From: Roseibium aestuarii
GTDB lineage: Bacteria > Pseudomonadota > Alphaproteobacteria > Rhizobiales > Stappiaceae
Assembly (NCBI RefSeq): GCF_008477545.1
Contig: NZ_VORA01000003.1
Location: forward strand, 248,001 to 312,000
DNA length: 64,000 nucleotides
Reading direction: 5' to 3'
This document shows positions 17,880 through 27,275 of the stretch, piece by piece (position 1 is the first letter of the stretch; each line of letters begins with the position of its first letter). A model generated the notes under the pieces. It worked only from the letters and a program-made list of their open reading frames with translations, was not told the DNA's origin and searched no databases. Both the position numbers and the translations under genes were made by a program.

Positions 17880-18257
17880 TCAGTCGTGGGCGGGAAAGGC
17901 GTTCTCGATCCGCTCCGGCCAGCGCCAGGGCCGCACGATCATCACGTCGAAACGCAGGGTGTAGAAGACGGCTTTCGGATGTCCCGCGATGAAGTGGCGG
18001 GCGGCCTTGACGATCCGCCGCCGGGCTGTCAGCGTCACGGCTTCCAGGCCGGCCTCCCGGCTCCGGCGCGCCTTCACTTCGATGAAGGCCACCACCTTGC
18101 CCCGCTTGGCGATGAGGTCGATCTCGCCCGAGGGCGTCTTGTAGCGGCGCTTCAGGATGCGCCAGCCCGTGAGCCGCAGGGCCAGGGCGGCCCGGGTCTC
18201 GGCGGCTAGCCCCAGGCGATAGGCGCGGCGGCGGTTGGAAGTCGCATCCGCACCCAT
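17880..18257 (-). CDS. yraN: YraN family (UPF0102) nuclease-fold protein
   Basis: A 125-residue protein of the UPF0102 family, which has a restriction-endonuclease-like fold. The core GEIDLIAKRGKVVAFIEVKAR carries the D...ExK metal-binding pattern. The start is MGADATSNRR, four bases after the rsmI stop, so the gene is co-transcribed with rsmI, as in many proteobacteria. Biological role is not established; a link to Holliday-junction or natural-transformation processing has been proposed for the family. Confidence 0.92.
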   Translation of the reverse strand: MGADATSNRRRAYRLGLAAETRAALALRLTGWRILKRRYKTPSGEIDLIAKRGKVVAFIEVKARRSREAGLEAVTLTARRRIVKAARHFIAGHPKAVFYTLRFDVMIVRPWRWPERIENAFPAHD

Positions 18258-18261
18258 CGGC

Positions 18262-19170
18262 TCACGCCTCCCCCTGCGCCTTGAGCTCCAGCGCCCGCTT
18301 GTAGATCTCGTTGCGGTCGCCGCCGATTTCCTTTGCCACGGACTTTGCCGCGGCACTCACCGGCATGTCGGCAAGCGCCTGGCGCAGCAGTGTGTCGATG
18401 TCGTCGGCGCTGGCTTCTTCCGCTTGCCCCGGCGGCCCGACCAGGATGACGATCTCGCCCTTCGGCGCCTCGCCGGAAAAGACCTCGGCAAGTTCGGAAA
18501 GGGTCCCGCGCTCGAAGGTCTCGAAGCGCTTTGTCAGTTCCCGAGCGACCGAAGCCTCCCGGTCTGCCCCCAGTTCCTCGGCCATCACGGCAAGTGTTGC
18601 GCCCAGTCGCCGGGGGCTTTCATAGAAGACCAGCGTGCCGACGATGGATTTCAGCTCGTTCAGGCGGCTGCGCTTCTGCCCGTCCTTCTGGGAAAGAAAG
18701 CCGGCAAAGCAAACCGTGTCGCTGGGCAGTCCCGCGCCGACCAGACCGGCCAGCAGGGCCGAGGCGCCGGGGATCGGCACCACCTTGTACCCTTCGGCGA
18801 CCACGTCCCGCACCAGCCGGTATCCCGGATCGGACACCAGCGGCGTGCCCGCATCGCTGACCAGCGCAACCGCTCCGCCTTCTGCCAGCACGGCCATAAG
18901 CTTCGGCCGCTGCTTGTCCGCGTTGTGCTCGTGATAGGGCAAGAGCCTTGCCTTGAGGCCGTAGCGCTGGGTCAGGATGCCCGTGACCCGCGTGTCCTCG
19001 CAGGCAATCACGTCGGCCGCGGCAAGCGTCTCCAGTGCGCGGATGGTGATGTCGCGCAGATTGCCGATCGGCGTCGAGACGATGTAGAGCGCGCTCTCCA
19101 GCGCAGGGGCGCTCAGGGCATGTTCCCCAAGAAAATAGCGGCGCGTCGTCTGGTGGTCGTCTGCGGTCAT
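18262..19170 (-). CDS. rsmI: 16S rRNA 2'-O-methyltransferase RsmI (C1402)
   Basis: A SAM-dependent methyltransferase of the tetrapyrrole-methylase fold that 2'-O-methylates C1402 of 16S rRNA, 302 residues from MTADDHQTTR. Conserved segments: YIVSTPIGNLRDIT, IACEDTR, YHEHN, LVSDAGTPLVSDPGYRLV and VFYESPRR. The C-terminal RsmI HTH-like domain is present (KSVAKEIGGDRNEIYKRAL). It is divergent from the lipoprotein gene at 19482, the conserved lppC/rsmI/yraN arrangement. Confidence 0.96.
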   Translation of the reverse strand: MTADDHQTTRRYFLGEHALSAPALESALYIVSTPIGNLRDITIRALETLAAADVIACEDTRVTGILTQRYGLKARLLPYHEHNADKQRPKLMAVLAEGGAVALVSDAGTPLVSDPGYRLVRDVVAEGYKVVPIPGASALLAGLVGAGLPSDTVCFAGFLSQKDGQKRSRLNELKSIVGTLVFYESPRRLGATLAVMAEELGADREASVARELTKRFETFERGTLSELAEVFSGEAPKGEIVILVGPPGQAEEASADDIDTLLRQALADMPVSAAAKSVAKEIGGDRNEIYKRALELKAQGEA

Positions 19171-19481
19171 GGCCCTGTCCGGTCGGCATTCCTCGAGCCA
19201 CGAGGCTCCTTGTTCCCCCTTAACCCGCTCGTGCAGGCGGGTAAAGGAAAAGCCTCCCCCGTTCCTCTGTCCTGCCTTCAAGGACGCACCAGGGAGAGAC
19301 GCACAGGGACCCGAGAGGGTGTTTTAATTAACGACATTAATTTATTCCCGCGCCTTCCCGGGTTGGTTCGGCCGCAGAAACGCTTGAAAACGGGCGCAAG
19401 TGGGGTTCCCGGTTGCGGTCCCAGTGGACAGGGCGCCGATCAATTCGTTAAGTAATTCAAAAGGCGATCGAGGAGGCATCC
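19171..19481. promoter_or_regulatory. Divergent promoter region between rsmI and the LpoA-like gene
   Basis: These 311 bases hold no gene. The region contains a markedly AT-rich island at 19321-19347 in otherwise GC-rich DNA, with a perfect inverted repeat AATTAA (19326-19331) / TTAATT (19337-19342) around CGACA. It is the likely site of promoters for one or both divergent genes. I cannot assign clear -35/-10 elements. Confidence 0.5.
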
Positions 19482-20711
19482 GTGATTGAATTGAAAGCTC
19501 TGCGTGCGGCGCACTGGCTGAAGTCCGCCACCCGTGTCGGCTCCCGCAGCCTTGCGGCCCTTTCGGCCCTCGCGCTTGCCGGGTGCCTTGGCTCCAATCT
19601 CGGCTCCTATCCGGGAGATCAGATCAATGCGCCGGCCCAGCCCCAGGTGTCTGGCGAAGTCATCGGCACGGGCACCGTGCGGGTCGGCCTGCTGCTGCCC
19701 ATGAGCGGTCAGGGAAGTGCTGCCTCCATCGCCTCGGTCTTCCGCAATTCCGCCGAGCTGGCCCTGAAGAACTTTCCCAACGCGGATATCCAGCTTCTGC
19801 TGAAGGATACCGGCGGCACCGCCGAAGGCGGACGGGCAGCTGCCCAGTCGGCCATCGCAGACGGCGCGGAGCTGATCCTCGGCCCGGTCTTCGCACCCGC
19901 CGTCGCAGGGGCCGCCGCCACGGCGCGCGCCTCTGGCGTGCCGGTCGTGGCCTTCTCCACCGACACGTCGGTTGCCTCGCGCGGCGTCTATCTGCTCAGC
20001 TTCCTGCCCCAGAGCGACGTGAAGCGGATCATTTCCCACGCTGCATCCCAGGGCAAGCGCTCCTATGCAGCGCTGATCCCGGGGGACTCCTATGGCGCGG
20101 TGATCGAGGCGGCCTTCCGTCAGGAAGTCGGCCGCACCGGGGGCCGCATCGTCTCCATCCAGCGCTACTCCACCGAAGGCGGCAGCACCGCGGATCTGAC
20201 CGCCAAGGCCCAGGCTCTCTCCGGCGCCCTCAGTCAGGTCGACGCGGTCTTTATCCCTGCCGGCGGCCCGGTCCCGATCCTCGCCATGCAGACCCTGATG
20301 CAGCAGGGTGGCAATCTGGGCAACGTGACCCTGCTGGGCACCGGCCAGTGGGACAGCCGCGAGATCAAGTCCAGCCCGATCCTGGCAGGTGCCTGGTATC
20401 CGGGGCCGGAAGACACGGGCTATCAGGCCTTCGCGGGCCGCTATGCCCAGGCCTATGGTTCGCAGCCGCCGCGAAATGCCACCCTTGCCTATGACGGCGT
20501 GACTCTGGCCGCAGGGCTGGTGCGCTCAGCCGGGGCGCAACGCTTCTCCACCTCCGTCCTGACCAATCAGGACGGGTTCATCGGCATCGACGGCCTGTTC
20601 CGCTTCCTGCCGACGGGCGAGAATGAACGCGGCCTTGCGGTCTATCAGCTGACGGGAACCGGCGCGCAGCCGATTTCTCCGGCCCCGCGCGATTTCCGCT
20701 CGGGCACCTGA
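19482..20711 (+). CDS. Penicillin-binding protein activator-like lipoprotein (LpoA/LppC, periplasmic-binding fold)
   Basis: A 409-residue lipoprotein starting at GTG, with AGGAGG five bases upstream. The signal peptide ends in the lipobox LAGC (Cys near residue 34). The rest is a type-1 periplasmic-binding fold (Leu/Ile/Val-binding-like): VRVGLLLPMSGQGSAA, LILGPVFAPAVAGAA and VPVVAFSTDTSVAS. In gammaproteobacteria the LpoA relative activates PBP1A. The alphaproteobacterial proteins sit in the same rsmI/yraN context but lack direct proof of this role. A PBP1A-type gene is also in this window (48722-50938), but a link is only inferred. Confidence 0.88.
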   Translation: MIELKALRAAHWLKSATRVGSRSLAALSALALAGCLGSNLGSYPGDQINAPAQPQVSGEVIGTGTVRVGLLLPMSGQGSAASIASVFRNSAELALKNFPNADIQLLLKDTGGTAEGGRAAAQSAIADGAELILGPVFAPAVAGAAATARASGVPVVAFSTDTSVASRGVYLLSFLPQSDVKRIISHAASQGKRSYAALIPGDSYGAVIEAAFRQEVGRTGGRIVSIQRYSTEGGSTADLTAKAQALSGALSQVDAVFIPAGGPVPILAMQTLMQQGGNLGNVTLLGTGQWDSREIKSSPILAGAWYPGPEDTGYQAFAGRYAQAYGSQPPRNATLAYDGVTLAAGLVRSAGAQRFSTSVLTNQDGFIGIDGLFRFLPTGENERGLAVYQLTGTGAQPISPAPRDFRSGT

Positions 20712-20761
20712 CCCCCGCTGCCAGCCAGTCCCGGCCCACGGGCCCGCAGGAGTGATGAGAC

Positions 20762-21988
20762 ATGCTTCGAGATGCCCGCGTGGTGCTGATCCTCTCCGGA
20801 GGCATCGCGGTCTACAAGTCGCTCGACCTGATCCGGCGTCTGCGGGAACGCGGCGCCGTGGTCACGGCGATCATGACCTCCGGGGCGCAGCAGTTCATCA
20901 CGCCGCTGGCCGTGGGCGCGCTCACCGGTCAGCCGGTCTATACCGAACTCTTCGACCGGGAGGCCGAGCAGGACGTGGGGCACATCCGCCTCGCCCGCGA
21001 TCACGACCTGATCCTGGTGGCCCCTGCGACCGCCAATCTCATGGCCCGCATGGCCAATGGTCTGGCGGATGATCTCGCGACGGCCGTGCTGCTGGCCACC
21101 GACAAGCCGGTGCTCATGGCCCCTGCCATGAACCCGAAGATGTGGGATGCCCCCGCGACCCGCCGCAACCATGCCACCCTCATCGGCGATGGCGTGCAGT
21201 TCATCGGCCCGAATGCCGGCGAAATGGCCGAAAGCGGCGAGGCAGGTGTCGGCCGCATGGCCGAACCGCTGGAAATTGCCCGCGCCGCCGCAGCACTCCT
21301 GCGCAAGGTGAAGGGGCCGGTTGGCCCTCTGGCAGGTCGCAAGGTGCTGATCACCGCCGGTCCGACCCACGAGCCCATCGATCCGGTGCGCTATATCGCC
21401 AACCGCTCCTCCGGCAAGCAGGGCTATGCGATTGCCGCCGCCGCGGCCGCTGCGGGTGCCGAGGTCACGCTGGTCAGCGGCCCGGTGTCCCTTGCCGATC
21501 CGGACGGGGTGACGGTCGTGCGGGTGGAAAGCGCGCGCGAGATGCTGACGGCCGTGGAAGCCGCCCTGCCCGCCGATGTGGCGATCATGGCCGCCGCCGT
21601 GGCCGACTGGCGCATGGCCGAGGATGCCGCCCAGAAGATCAAGAAGGACGGGTCCGGCAAGCCGCCGACCCTTCAGTTCGCCGAGAACCCGGACATTCTG
21701 GCCACGCTCGGCCATCATGCGGCCCTGCGGCCGCGCCTGCTGGTCGGCTTCGCGGCGGAAACCCAGAACGTGCTCGACAATGCGGCGTCCAAGCTGACCC
21801 GCAAGAACGCCGACTGGATTGTCGCCAATGACGTCAGTCCTGCGACCGGCATCATGGGGGGCGACCGCAACACGGTGCATCTGGTGAGCCGGGACGGGGT
21901 GGAAGACTGGCCGGATCTCGCCAAGGGTGAGGTGGCGACCCGCTTGGTCGAGCGGATCGCCTTTGCGCTCGGTGCGCGGGACGCCTGA
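20762..21988 (+). CDS. coaBC: Bifunctional phosphopantothenoylcysteine decarboxylase/phosphopantothenate-cysteine ligase
   Basis: Catalyses two steps of coenzyme A synthesis, 408 residues. The N-terminal flavin-dependent decarboxylase (CoaC, residues 1-185) has SGGIAVYKSLDLIRRL, the active-site region APATANLMARMANGLADDL and APAMNPKMW. The C-terminal ligase (CoaB, 190-400) has ITAGPTHEPIDPVRYIANRS and the SGKQGYAIA loop, and later VANDVS. GCAGGAG lies 9 bases before the ATG. It is probably co-transcribed with the upstream lipoprotein gene (50-base gap). Confidence 0.96.
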   Translation: MLRDARVVLILSGGIAVYKSLDLIRRLRERGAVVTAIMTSGAQQFITPLAVGALTGQPVYTELFDREAEQDVGHIRLARDHDLILVAPATANLMARMANGLADDLATAVLLATDKPVLMAPAMNPKMWDAPATRRNHATLIGDGVQFIGPNAGEMAESGEAGVGRMAEPLEIARAAAALLRKVKGPVGPLAGRKVLITAGPTHEPIDPVRYIANRSSGKQGYAIAAAAAAAGAEVTLVSGPVSLADPDGVTVVRVESAREMLTAVEAALPADVAIMAAAVADWRMAEDAAQKIKKDGSGKPPTLQFAENPDILATLGHHAALRPRLLVGFAAETQNVLDNAASKLTRKNADWIVANDVSPATGIMGGDRNTVHLVSRDGVEDWPDLAKGEVATRLVERIAFALGARDA

Positions 21989-22005
21989 ACGCCCCGCGGG
22001 GTCGA

Positions 22006-22818
22006 TCAGGCCGCGAGGGCGTCGACCCTGGCGTCGAACTGCCAGTAGCTCATGCTGATCGAGCCATGCGAATAGCTGCGATGGAGCAATTGCGGCGCGG
22101 GGGCATGCCCTTCGGCGTCGGCGGCAGCGCCCATCGCGAAGAAGAGGGGCAGCAGATGTTCCTCGGTCGGATGGGCGCGACGGAAGTCCGGACGCTCCGT
22201 GAGATCCGCGAAGCTGCCGATCGTGCCTGTGGCCAGTCCCTCGTCGAGATAGGCATCGAACCCTTTCGCCCAGCCGGGGGCTGGCGCGCCCTCGGGAGCC
22301 AGCTCGCGCAGATTGTGGACCGTTCCACCGGACCCGATCAGGAGAACGCCTTGCTCCCGCAGGGGGGCAAGTGCCCGACCGATAGCAAAGATTTGCTCCG
22401 GCGTGCTGTCGTGGGGCACGGAGACCTGAACCACCGGCACTTCCAGCTTCGGGAAGACCAGCGACAGGGGAACCCAGGCGCCGTGGTCCAGACCCCAGCC
22501 GCTGTCGCGGCGATAGGTCAGGCCTGCGCCTTCAAGCCGTGATGCGACTGCGCCGACCAGCTCGTCCGTCGCTTCGGCCGGATATTGGATCTCGAACAGG
22601 GCCCGGGGAAATCCGCCGAAGTCATGGATCGTTTCCAGCGGCCCCGGCGCATTGATCCGAAGCCCCGCCGTTTCCCAATGCGGGGACATGATGACGATGG
22701 CGCGAGGCGCGGGCAGATCGGCTCCGAGCGCGCGCAGGAAGTCATGGGCGGGAATGGGGGTCAGCGCCAGCATGGGGGAGCCATGCGCAAGGAACAGGGT
22801 GGGAAGGGCGGTGGACAT
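22006..22818 (-). CDS. DODA-type (LigB superfamily) extradiol ring-cleavage dioxygenase
   Basis: A 270-residue class III extradiol dioxygenase from MSTALPTLFLAHGSP. The LFLAHGSPM motif with its metal-ligand His, the MSPHWE segment and WGLDHGAWVPL match the 4,5-DOPA dioxygenase/YgiD group. Its natural substrate is unknown; family members open catechol rings. It is convergent with coaBC and lies between coaBC and dut, which are otherwise close in many alphaproteobacteria, so it may be an insertion. The frame extends 35 codons upstream of this start without conservation. Confidence 0.9.
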   Translation of the reverse strand: MSTALPTLFLAHGSPMLALTPIPAHDFLRALGADLPAPRAIVIMSPHWETAGLRINAPGPLETIHDFGGFPRALFEIQYPAEATDELVGAVASRLEGAGLTYRRDSGWGLDHGAWVPLSLVFPKLEVPVVQVSVPHDSTPEQIFAIGRALAPLREQGVLLIGSGGTVHNLRELAPEGAPAPGWAKGFDAYLDEGLATGTIGSFADLTERPDFRRAHPTEEHLLPLFFAMGAAADAEGHAPAPQLLHRSYSHGSISMSYWQFDARVDALAA

Positions 22819-23087
22819 GATGACAATCCTTGTGTCGGGCGCGGTCGGCGGTCCGTGCCGCGTCCTGCGCTCCTGCAGTGTTGCCCTCAATCTGCGCCCC
22901 GGAGACGCCCTTCGGAAGCCCACAAAACCGAATATGGTCGTTCATCAATAGTGAACAGTATTGTCTCCCGTTGCGGCATTGGTCACCGCTTGGGCGGTGG
23001 GGACGTGCGGGACGGATCCCGCTCTGTCTTGACAAATCCGGAGCGCCAACGTCTGAAGGGCGAAACCGCAGTCACATGAGGAATGCC

Positions 23088-23537
23088 ATGACCGTCCGGC
23101 TCGAATTCAAGAAACTCCCCCACGGCGCCGACCTGCCGCTCCCGCGCTACCAGTCCGACCTGGCCGCCGGGCTTGATCTTCTGGCGGCGGTTGAAGCTTC
23201 GGTGGTGCTGGAGCCGGGCAAGCGGGCGCTTGTCCCCACCGGCCTGTCCATGTCCCTGCCCGCCGGCTTTGAGGGTCAGGTGCGCCCGCGCTCGGGTCTC
23301 GCCGCCAAGAACGGCGTCACCGTGCTGAACACGCCCGGCACCATCGACGCGGATTATCGCGGCGAGGTGAAGGTCATCCTGATCAATCTCGGCGACGAGC
23401 CCTTCGTGATCGAGCGCGGCAGCCGCATCGCCCAGATGGTGATCGCCCCCGTTCTCCAGGCCGAGATCGTGGAAGTGGAAGAGCTTTCCGAAACGGCACG
23501 CGGAACCGGTGGTTTCGGCTCGACCGGCACCGCCTGA
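23088..23537 (+). CDS. dut: dUTP diphosphatase
   Basis: Trimeric dUTPase that hydrolyses dUTP to dUMP, 149 residues. I choose the ATG at 23088 ([10 protein letters not shown]) because GAGGA lies five bases upstream; an in-frame ATG four codons earlier is possible. All five motifs are present: [29 protein letters not shown] with the catalytic Asp, GSRIAQMVI and the C-terminal GFGSTG P-loop-like motif. Confidence 0.96.
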   Translation: MTVRLEFKKLPHGADLPLPRYQSDLAAGLDLLAAVEASVVLEPGKRALVPTGLSMSLPAGFEGQVRPRSGLAAKNGVTVLNTPGTIDADYRGEVKVILINLGDEPFVIERGSRIAQMVIAPVLQAEIVEVEELSETARGTGGFGSTGTA

Positions 23538-23668
23538 GAAAACAATATTCCTCGCAATTTTCGGCAATCCCCTTACATTCGGGGTCAGTCGAAAGAGCGG
23601 GTGCGGGTGGGCGCTTGCGGCAAACGCAGGCCCTGCTTCCATCCGGAAAACTGTTCTGGGAGAATGGA

Positions 23669-24628
23669 ATGAGTGACAAGAAGCCTGGCCGCGGACGGAT
23701 TTACGGCTCCATCACCGAGACCATCGGCGACACGCCCATCGTGCGTCTGGATCGCCTGGCCAAGGCCAAGGGCGTGAAGGCCAACCTTCTCGCCAAGCTC
23801 GAGTTCTTCAATCCGATTTCCAGCGTGAAGGACCGCATCGGCGTCGCCATGATCGAAGCGCTCGAAGCCGAGGGCAAGATCGCGCCGGGCAAGACGACCC
23901 TCGTGGAGCCGACATCGGGCAACACGGGCATCGCGCTGGCCTTTACCGCGGCCGCCAAGGGCTATCGCCTGATCCTCGTCATGCCGGAGACCATGTCGGT
24001 CGAACGCCGCAAGATGTTCAAGATCCTCGGCGCCGAGCTGGAGCTGACCGAAGGCCCGAAGGGCATGAAGGGCGCCATCGCCCGCGCTCAGGAGCTGGTC
24101 GACAGCATCGAGGGCGCCCTGATGCCCCAGCAGTTCGAGAACCCGGCCAACCCGGACATCCATCGCAAGACGACGGCCGAGGAAATCTGGAACGACACCA
24201 ACGGCGAAGTCGACGTCTTCGTGTCTGGCATCGGCACCGGCGGCACCATCACCGGCGTCTCCAGCGTGCTCAAGGCCCGCAAGCCCGGCCTGCATGTGGT
24301 GGCGGTGGAACCGGCAGACAGCCCGGTGCTCTCCGGTGGCCAGCCCGGCCCGCACAAGATCCAGGGCATCGGCGCTGGCTTCGTTCCGGGCGTGCTCGAC
24401 ACCTCCGTCTATGATGAGGTCGTGACCGTCAGCAACGACGAGGCCTTTGCCATGGCCCGTGAAGTGGCGGCCACCGAAGGCGTGCCCGTCGGCATCTCCT
24501 CCGGCGCAGCCCTGACCGCGGCCATCAAGGTCGGCCAGCGCGACGACATGGCGGGCAAGACCATCGTGGTCATCATCCCGTCCTTCGCCGAACGCTATCT
24601 GTCGACGGCCCTCTTCGACGGTCTTTGA
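23669..24628 (+). CDS. cysK: Cysteine synthase A (O-acetylserine sulfhydrylase)
   Basis: PLP enzyme making cysteine from O-acetylserine and sulfide, 319 residues from [10 protein letters not shown]. The PLP lysine is K54 in [11 protein letters not shown]. The substrate loop is [11 protein letters not shown], the phosphate-binding loop GTGGTITG, and the C-terminal Ser in GISSGAAL binds the PLP pyridine. The N-terminal extension of about 9 residues is slightly longer than in E. coli CysK. A strong terminator follows. Confidence 0.95.
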   Translation: MSDKKPGRGRIYGSITETIGDTPIVRLDRLAKAKGVKANLLAKLEFFNPISSVKDRIGVAMIEALEAEGKIAPGKTTLVEPTSGNTGIALAFTAAAKGYRLILVMPETMSVERRKMFKILGAELELTEGPKGMKGAIARAQELVDSIEGALMPQQFENPANPDIHRKTTAEEIWNDTNGEVDVFVSGIGTGGTITGVSSVLKARKPGLHVVAVEPADSPVLSGGQPGPHKIQGIGAGFVPGVLDTSVYDEVVTVSNDEAFAMAREVAATEGVPVGISSGAALTAAIKVGQRDDMAGKTIVVIIPSFAERYLSTALFDGL

Positions 24629-24633
24629 TGTGA

Positions 24634-24663
24634 AAAAGGCCCGGGAAACCGGGCCTTTTGCTT
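24634..24663 (+). terminator. Intrinsic terminator of cysK
   Basis: An 11-bp perfect stem (AAAAGGCCCGG at 24634-24644 with CCGGGCCTTTT at 24649-24659) around a GAAA tetraloop, starting six bases after the cysK stop. Confidence 0.92.
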
Positions 24664-24819
24664 TGAGACGAGCACATTCCGTTTCGTCGGCCATCCCGGG
24701 CAAGTGTCGCGCGACCCGGGACTTGTGAGCCAGAAACGTCACCGGCTCACCGATCCCGGATCTCAAGGCTCGGCCTTTCGTTCGGGAGGACAAAGGAGAG
24801 GGTTTGTCTAAAGGCCTAG

Positions 24820-25046
24820 CCGTCCGTCATTCCCGGCCTTGTGCCGGGAATCCAGCCTGTTGGGATGACGGTCCGGCAGACTGGATGCTCGGGACAGGCC
24901 CGAGCATGACCGTCGAGAGCCAAAGAACGCTTTCGCACCGGACATTCCGCCGTCCCGGACGCAGCGCAAGCGGAGATCCGGGACCTCGCAAGCAACGCGC
25001 ACATGGATCGTCGGGAGAAGGGTTGGTCCCGGCTCAGGGCCGGGAC
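24820..25046. repeat. Cluster of four palindromic repeats in noncoding DNA
   Basis: Four hairpin-forming units lie in a 423-base stretch (24629-25051) without a gene. (1) ATTCCCGGC 24829-24837 / GCCGGGAAT 24843-24851, nested in CCGTCAT 24824-24830 / ATGACGG 24865-24871. (2) ATGCTCGGG 24885-24893 / CCCGAGCAT 24899-24907. (3) GTCCCGGA 24952-24959 / TCCGGGAC 24977-24984. (4) GTCCCGGC 25026-25033 / GCCGGGAC 25039-25046. Three have 5-base loops. They resemble the short dispersed palindromes common in Hyphomicrobiales genomes (consensus like GTCATTCCCGGC...). Small frames through them are not credible genes. Confidence 0.75.
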
Positions 25047-25051
25047 GGCGC

Positions 25052-25378
25052 TCAGAGCCCTGCGACGATGACCGCCGTGCCCGTCGCACTGACCATCAGC
25101 ATGGAACCGCCCTGGCCGACGGTCTCATAGTCCAGATCGACCCCGATCACCGCATTCGCGCCCATCGCCCGCGCCCGCTGTTGCATTTCGCTGAGAGCGA
25201 TCTCGCGCGCCCGGCCGAGCTCTTCCTCATAGGCGCCGGAGCGTCCGCCGACGATGTCGCGGATGCCGGCGAAGAGATCCTTGAAGATGTTGGCGCCCAG
25301 AATGGCCTCGCCGGTGACGAGACCGCGATATTCCGTAATGTCGCGGCCCTGCAGCGTATTGGTGGTGGTGATCAGCAT
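25052..25378 (-). CDS. YbjQ family (UPF0145) heavy-metal-binding-domain protein
   Basis: A 108-residue protein of the UPF0145/YbjQ family. Hallmarks visible: [20 protein letters not shown] at the N terminus and [15 protein letters not shown] towards the C terminus. Family members are small pentameric proteins of uncertain role, annotated as heavy-metal-binding on weak grounds. GGAGG lies 6 bases before the ATG. It stands alone next to the palindrome cluster. Confidence 0.93.
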   Translation of the reverse strand: MLITTTNTLQGRDITEYRGLVTGEAILGANIFKDLFAGIRDIVGGRSGAYEEELGRAREIALSEMQQRARAMGANAVIGVDLDYETVGQGGSMLMVSATGTAVIVAGL

Positions 25379-25440
25379 GGATGTCCTCCCTCGGGATAAG
25401 GCCTGTATCCCTGTTTAGATGGGAGGTCCTGTCCGCCGGA

Positions 25441-26004
25441 TCAATCCAGCACCCCTTCCGTCGAGAACCCGCAGACTTCTGCCATCTTGCCGTAAACGGC
25501 AGAGAAACCGGCCATGGAGGCCTGAAAGAGCGGTTGTCCGTTGACCTGCACCGTGAGGGCGTCTGAGCGGCGCATGGCTTGCAGCAGCGCGAGGGCAACG
25601 CCCGGCTCCGGGTTTGCGTGAGCCTCCTTCAGCCCCTCGTCGGTGAAGCCGGCTTCCGCCGCAGCCAGGAATCTGCTGCCGTCATCCAGGACGAAGCGCA
25701 CGTCGTCGCCGGTCTGGGTCAGCGTATCATAGTGGCGGGGCGCATATTCGGTGAGCACCAGCAGCGGATAGTCATAAGGCGGCCCGGCATCGCCGGTGTA
25801 GTGCTCATAGGCGAGGATCGGATCCCCGTCCCCACCGGTCCACGCCCGGCAGATCGAATGATCATCCTCTTCGGAGGCCACCGGTTCGACGGTCAGCTGC
25901 CAGTCCTTGTGAGACCAGTAGAAGTCTTCGGCGAGAGCGGTTCCGCCGGGAAGTGCGAACATGGAGAAAAACAGACCCGCTGCAGCAAGCGGCTTGAAAG
26001 GCAT
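25441..26004 (-). CDS. Secreted protein of unknown function
   Basis: A 187-residue protein with a clear Sec signal peptide (about residues 1-25, ending ALA-ED). The mature protein has two Cys (CRAW and CGFS) that could form a disulfide. The C-terminal portion LFQASMAGFSAVYGKMAEVC resembles the end of invasion-associated-locus-B or DUF1176-type periplasmic proteins, where a short hydrophobic helix precedes a conserved Cys. This similarity is judged by eye only. It lies between trpS and the YbjQ gene on the same strand. Confidence 0.75.
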   Translation of the reverse strand: MPFKPLAAAGLFFSMFALPGGTALAEDFYWSHKDWQLTVEPVASEEDDHSICRAWTGGDGDPILAYEHYTGDAGPPYDYPLLVLTEYAPRHYDTLTQTGDDVRFVLDDGSRFLAAAEAGFTDEGLKEAHANPEPGVALALLQAMRRSDALTVQVNGQPLFQASMAGFSAVYGKMAEVCGFSTEGVLD

Positions 26005-26077
26005 GGGCTCAAATCCTTGAAGTCGTGAATGTTTCGCAACTCTTGCGCACGGCTCTCTAATTCTTTGCCACTCTCAA

Positions 26078-26114
26078 ACGTAAAATGCCCGGAACAGGGG
26101 TTGCTCCGGGCATT
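26078..26114 (-). terminator. Intrinsic terminator of trpS
   Basis: A 10-bp perfect stem (AATGCCCGGA 26084-26093 with TCCGGGCATT 26105-26114) around an 11-base loop, followed on the minus strand by TTTTACGTTT, 27 bases past the trpS stop. Confidence 0.85.
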
Positions 26115-26141
26115 CATGTCTATTCGCAAGACCGTGCGAGA

Positions 26142-27221
26142 TCAGCGCAGCTCGAGGAAGCCGACGATGCGGCGCACGTCCTTGAGGATCGGCTCGGCAA
26201 TGGCGGAGGCGCGCTCGGCCCCGTCCTTCAGCACCTTGTCGATCTCGGCCTGGTCGCCCATCAGGCGGCGCATCTCGTCGGTCATCGGCGACAGCTTGGC
26301 GACCGCCAGATCGGAGAGGGCCGGCTTGAAGGCGGAGAACTGCTGACCGCCATATTCGCCGAGCACGTCCTGCTTGGTCATGCCGGCCAGCGCCGCATAG
26401 ATGCCGACCAGATTGTCCGCTTCCGGGCGGTCCTTCAGGCCATCGGTTTCCGACGGCAGTGCATCCGGGTCCGTCTTGGCCTTCTTGATCTTCTTGGAGA
26501 TCGCGTCGGCGTCGTCGGTCAGGTTGATGCGCGACAGGTCGGAGGGATCCGACTTGGACATCTTCTTGGTGCCGTCGCGCAAGGACATGATGCGGGTGGC
26601 CGGACCGGCGATCATCGGCTCGGTGAGCGGGAAATAAACCTGCTCCGGGGTTTCCGGCGACGGGGTCGGGTTGGGCACGCCGAGGCCCAGTTCCTTTATG
26701 CTCGCGGCAAAGTCATTGTTGAACTTGGCGGCAATGTCGCGGGTCAGTTCAAGGTGCTGCTTCTGGTCGTCGCCAACCGGCACGTGGGTGGCGCGATAGG
26801 CCAGAATGTCGGCGGCCATCAGGTTCGGATAGGCAAACAGGCCGACCGAGGCGTTTTCCTTGTTCTTGCCCGCCTTCTCCTTGAACTGGGTCATGCGGTT
26901 GAGCCAGCCCATGCGGGCGACGCAATTGAAGATCCAGGCCAGTTCCGCGTGCTCGCGCACCTGGGACTGGTTGAAGATGATGGACTTGCTGGCGTCGATC
27001 CCGGCGGCGAGATAGGCGGCAGTCACCTCGCGGGTGGCATGACGCAGGGTGGCCGGATCGGGGAAGCCCGCGGTGATCGCGTGAAGATCCACCACACAGA
27101 AGATGGTCTCCATCTGGTCCTGCAGCGGAACCCAGCGGGAGACCGCGCCGAGATAGTTGCCGAGATGGAGATTGCCGGTGGGCTGAACGCCGGAAAAGAC
27201 GCGATTGTGGAACGCCGTCAT
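26142..27221 (-). CDS. trpS: Tryptophanyl-tRNA synthetase
   Basis: Class I aminoacyl-tRNA synthetase charging tRNA-Trp, 359 residues from [11 protein letters not shown]. The HIGH-type signature is [12 protein letters not shown] at 14-25 and the KMSKS loop is [11 protein letters not shown] long C-terminal helical domain ends [10 protein letters not shown]. The order glnD-murJ-trpS on one strand is a conserved alphaproteobacterial arrangement. A hairpin (27276-27302) lies between murJ and trpS. Confidence 0.97.
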   Translation of the reverse strand: MTAFHNRVFSGVQPTGNLHLGNYLGAVSRWVPLQDQMETIFCVVDLHAITAGFPDPATLRHATREVTAAYLAAGIDASKSIIFNQSQVREHAELAWIFNCVARMGWLNRMTQFKEKAGKNKENASVGLFAYPNLMAADILAYRATHVPVGDDQKQHLELTRDIAAKFNNDFAASIKELGLGVPNPTPSPETPEQVYFPLTEPMIAGPATRIMSLRDGTKKMSKSDPSDLSRINLTDDADAISKKIKKAKTDPDALPSETDGLKDRPEADNLVGIYAALAGMTKQDVLGEYGGQQFSAFKPALSDLAVAKLSPMTDEMRRLMGDQAEIDKVLKDGAERASAIAEPILKDVRRIVGFLELR

Positions 27222-27275
27222 TGTCTGGTCCTGTCTGCAGGCGGCCGGTTGGAAGGGCGCCTGATGGGTCAAGTT

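Noticed and set aside
24804-25130. Short frames through the palindrome cluster
   Set aside because: They read repeat DNA, lack ribosome-binding sites and have no conserved features.
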